A DNA stretch of 64,000 bases from Polytrichum commune (lineage: Eukaryota; Streptophyta; Polytrichopsida; Polytrichales; Polytrichaceae). Below, in pieces: positions 60,675 to 64,000 of this stretch; position 1 is the first letter of the stretch, and every line of letters starts with the position of its first letter. The stretch is taken from assembly GCA_950295325.1 (NCBI GenBank), contig OX485804.1:70160033-70224032 (forward strand), written 5' to 3'. The notes beneath the pieces are model-generated. The model was not told the DNA's origin and made no database searches. It saw nothing but the letters and a program-made list of their open reading frames with translations. Both the position numbers and the translations under genes were made by a program.

Positions 60675-63600
60675 ATGGCAAGATCAAGCAGAAGCGCCAT
60701 TGAGATGTTCGCGGTGAAGGTCGATGGCCTCCCAGAGTCGGTGTTAGACGATAACGGCAACGACAACTATGTCCCCAAGGAAGACTTCATGGGGGAGTGG
60801 ATGGCACTGCCAGAGAAGATCGGGGACGGCCTCTTCTGCATGCGCTTCACCTACGAGCTGGAGACAAGACCGGACCAGCCCGAACAGTGGGTTCAAATGA
60901 AGACGTGGGAGATAGAGTCCATAGAGGCCCAGCGGGAGTATGTAATTTTGGACATGAAGAACAAGAAGGATCGTATCAACCTCTTGTTACATTTTCAGAA
61001 AAATACCTTCTCCTACCAATACGCCACCAATAACGTAGCGGAAGATGCCAAGCACTTCGACCTGGACGGCCTCTTCTCCAAATATGCGTTGAGCCCATAC
61101 TGGACTGCAAGGAAATTGAACGCCCTGGCATTGAACATCTCCAAATACAACAGTGTGGTCACTGAGGCAAACAAGAAGAAGAAGAGCCCCAGGAAACCAT
61201 CCACATCAGGGGCAGGAGGATCTAGAAGTGCACCCAGGCCTGTGCCTTCCGCTAGCAGGGCGACGGAGGGCCCCAGTAGACACTCCACGCCATCGAAGAG
61301 GACAAGGGAGGAGATGGAGAAATCGGGAGTAACGGAGACCGCAGAGGTGACCTCGCTTGTCGTAATGCCCACCCCCTTGAAAAAGGGTGAGAACCCTGAC
61401 GCTGTGAAGGCCACGAGGATCCTTCGAGACTTCAACAACTACTCGAAGGATTGCTGGCCCATGGGACGCCACTTCACATTCAACGTGGACTGCTTCAAGT
61501 GCGAGATGTCCCCCAACAAATGGGTGGTTCGCTCTCGCGAAAGCGGTGGTGTGAAGTGGCAGATAAATAATCTAATGAACAACGTCAAGTGGGACATGCA
61601 GACCGTCTGCGTCATGCCGAAGGGGCTGACATCCCGTCCGACGGAGAAGGACTGGCCACGGATCCAGAATGGAGAGTTCTGGATCATAGACGGCCAACAC
61701 AGCTTGGAGGCGTCCCAAATAATTCTCAAGGACGACAACTTCCAGCATGAGCTGAAGGAGGACTTGCGCTACTGGAAGGCGTTCTTGGTGTGGTCGGACG
61801 ATTGGGACAAGCTGCGGAAGATATCCACCTTCCTCAACTCCGGCAACAAAATCAAGGCCTTCGAGGCGTCGTGGGCAGCCAACATAGTGGCTGCAAGGGA
61901 CGTCTGGGTCGCCCACGGGTGCCCCCCTAAAGAAAGGGAGAACGCGAAGACGCCGTCTCCACAATGGAAGGTGAGTTTACGAACGAACGTTCGTAAATAT
62001 CTTTGACATTCAAATTTTCAAGTTCTTTGACATTCAAACTTACGAACGTGCGTTCGTATTTTGTGCGTTACTGATGTTTTTCTTGCTACAGGCATTCTGC
62101 GACGCGATGGTGGACAAGTTCTCCTCCATCGACATGAAGTCTACAACAACCAAGTCTGTCCTGGAGCTCAAGGGTGAGCTCCGCCTCATCTGTTGCAACA
62201 GGGACACTTGGGAGTTGTGGACACAATTTTTTGATGCGCACAGCTCGGGCGATCTGGTCAACCCCGACACCGAGGAGAAGTACAGCGCGGAGAAGACCGG
62301 GGAGGCCCCTCCACTACTGAGGGAGTTCTTCAGGTCCCTTCAAGGGTTAACAGAGTCCGAGTTGCAGAGGTGCGCGGTGCATCTTCTTGGGAACACTGTG
62401 GGAAGAACCATCCCATACCCGAAGATATTTTTGAAGAGGCCAAGACACAAGCCCGGCACGTATTCCATCAAGGAATGGTGCGAACACCGCAAGCTGAAGA
62501 CTGCTGCAATGAGGGAGTTGAGCGCCCTAATACCAGAGTACGCACTCATCCTAGCCGACGGGGACATTAATTGGGCCAGCTGGAAGATGTTCAAGGTCGA
62601 CTACAACATCTCCGGACCCTCAATGCGTTGTCTTGTCAAGGAGCACGCCTCCATTTTGAAGCAGAAGGGGAACAAGAGGACAAAGAAAACCGAGACGGAT
62701 CCCCAAGAGGTGGAGCAATACAGAAGCTTTTTGACGCGGAAGAGGTTGGCCACATTCGAAGGAGTGGCCAGATTTTGTCTGTTGACAAAAGGAGTGGAGA
62801 GGGTGACATTTTCCAAGTGGGACCGGACCATGAGCAGGGCCGAGGTGAGGGAGGATCGACGGGGGTGCCCATTTGCCCTGATCGATTTCAGGGGGATCCC
62901 CGGTGCGTCGAGGCAGGGGGGGAAGGACATACCTTTCTACGACCCCTTCATGGCCAAGTTCAAGGAGCACAAGTCTCCGGACATGAGGGAGCCTCACGTT
63001 TGGCTGTGGATAGTCGAGCAGGAGAAGCTCTCTGCTGTAGTCGACCTGTACGAGAAGTCGATCAAATTTGAGTACAGCATCTTCCACAGCACTTACGTGC
63101 CCGCCAAGACGGAAGGGATCGTGGCCATCAACGAGGCCAGGGGGAACAAACAGGTGGGGGCGGTCAGCCTCGTCTTCTTGACGTACAACGCGCTGCGGAA
63201 TGGGCGAGCCCCTGTCAAGGCGAACACTACGTTCAAGAAGATCTACAGCATCCCCCATCCCCCTCCCAAGGATCTGCTGCAGGAGACCTTGTACACTGTC
63301 TTCCCGGCGATGGAACTCAGGTTGGAGTTCTACGTCTCCGTTTTGCAGAGCGTGGCAATAAGCGGAGAGACCGTGTACAACGTTTGTGGCGGCAGCAAGT
63401 TCATGTACGCTGCGATGGTAAGCTCTCCAACTAATATTTACGAACGCTCGTTCGTAAAGTTCACCTCAACTTGTCTTGGGTTTGATGACATTGTTTCTCG
63501 TCGTTGATGTTTACGAACGCACGTTCGTATTTTCTAACGTATTTGCTTGAATCTCAGATGCTGGGGCTGGTCGTCAACAGCTTCATTGAAGCCATCGACG

Positions 63601-64000
63601 AGGAGGACTTCCACGTGCACAGGGCGAAGGCCTCCACGATGGACCTGGAGGACATGTCCCTCCCGAGGACGGACATCAACATGCCCGTCGACGAAGGCAT
63701 GCCCGCCATGGAGACGGACGACGACGAGCCCGCGCCCTCCTACAACGTCGAGGCGATCCTCCGATCCTTGGACGTCACTCCTCTCCGCATTTTGGCGCCG
63801 TCGGGAAATCCATCCGACGTGCAAGGGACTCCGGGTGGATACACGGGGTCGTCGGCGGGGACAACCCAAGATGTCCTCCCCGCGAGAACGTCTGGAGCGG
63901 AGGCATTCGGCACTCCCGGGGGATGCTCGACATCCGTGTCGCCCAGGCCGATCGTGGTTCCCAAGATGGAGAACCTCGACCTTCTGGACCAACGGTCCCG
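60675..64000 (+). CDS. GC-rich spliced gene with a ParB/DGQHR-like motif, partial at the window end
   Basis: I do not recognise the family. Exons 60675-61970, 62092-63417 and 63558 onward join in phase 0 and stay open to the end, giving at least 1021 residues. The ATG follows an acceptor (TTCTGTTGCAG), so Met-Ala-Arg-Ser-Ser is preferred to an in-frame ATG at 60615. Exon 1 has an unrecognised N-terminal domain, a Ser/Pro/Arg linker (about 190-230) and GEFWIIDGQHSLEASQII with DGQH at 339-342, followed by a hydrophobic strand and TFLNSGNKIKAFEA, the layout of the ParB/DGQHR fold. Across intron 2, GETVYNVCGGSKFMYAAM then MLGLVV is reminiscent of the AdoMet-binding motif of N4/N6 DNA methyltransferases, but with no clear catalytic DPPY. 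Exons are GC-rich with mostly G or C third positions, introns AT-rich. Each intron carries two of the palindromes. A DNA-binding role is inferred. Confidence 0.7.
61971..62091 (+). repeat. Intron 1 with two palindromes
   Basis: The 121-base intron (GTGAG...CTACAG) has a core at 61976-61997 starting five bases after the exon end (centre AA) and a second at 62039-62060 with arms CTTACGAACG and CGTTCGTATT (centre TG). TTCTTTGACATTCAAA-like words repeat between them. About a third of the intron is palindrome. Confidence 0.95.
63418..63557 (+). repeat. Intron 2 with two palindromes
   Basis: The 140-base intron (GTAAGC...ATCTCAG) has cores at 63437-63458 (centre CT) and 63510-63531 (centre CA). 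As in intron 1, the first site is perfect and the second ends CGTTCGTATTTT rather than CGTTCGTAAA. The sequence outside the palindromes is unrelated to intron 1. Confidence 0.95.

Noticed and set aside
62571..63258. Long ORFs on other frames and on the minus strand of the GC-rich gene
   Set aside because: High GC and few stop codons make all frames open; only the plus frame given fits the splice sites and phases.
55640..63530. CRISPR-like array (short repeat with spacers)
   Set aside because: The genome is eukaryotic, the repeats are perfect inverted repeats with a variable centre, spacing varies from 49 to over 1000 bases, and spacers in the left array are themselves repeated.

Overview
This window is nuclear DNA of a green plant. 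The evidence is spliced genes with GT-AG introns, plant-type TTTAGGG telomere-like repeats, a plant SNF2 remodeller, an organellar small heat-shock protein and several plant transposon families. A non-flowering land plant is my best guess, from the style of the genes and transposons, but the sequence does not settle it.

The left 14.4 kb is ordinary gene space: the 3' part of a MINU/CHR12-CHR23-type SNF2 ATPase (to 1865), an organellar small heat-shock gene whose introns are full of a ~113-bp tandem repeat (3.1-4.9 kb), and a complete 14-exon ATG7 gene (7759-14387) that I could splice in full to 712 residues.

From 17 to 52 kb the window is a transposon graveyard. It holds a decayed gag-like element (17.3-22.6 kb), a Ty1/copia remnant (24.1-25.2 kb), a truncated inactive-type receptor-like kinase (27.3-29.6 kb, minus), a CACTA/TNP2 transposase (32.1-35.4 kb, minus), an unidentified element with a DUF8039-like piece (37-39.8 kb), and a decayed trihelix-like ORF (49.3 kb). 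Two families of solo LTRs lie in and between them, three copies of ~973 bp and two of 1.6-1.8 kb. Each keeps its 5-bp target duplication (one with a single mismatch), and three of them split reading frames that are restored when the LTR is removed. A GGGCCC-punctuated satellite occupies 50.6-51.8 kb.

The right 12 kb is the most unusual part. An intact two-exon DUF7869-type transposase-like gene (52190-55319, minus) faces away from a GC-rich, spliced gene (60675 to beyond the window end, plus). That gene's first coding exon has a DGQH motif like the ParB/DGQHR fold, and a weak methyltransferase-like GG motif spans its second intron. The noncoding DNA between and inside these genes carries 22 copies of one 22-bp palindrome: arm TTTACGAACG, two free bases, arm CGTTCGTAAA. 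Nine lie in a 178-bp dimeric tandem array or its edges (55.9-56.7 kb), nine in a probable leader intron (60.0-60.65 kb), and two in each coding intron. I see none in exons of this gene. A palindromic site family tied to one gene with a possible DNA-binding fold is the best candidate here for an undescribed system.
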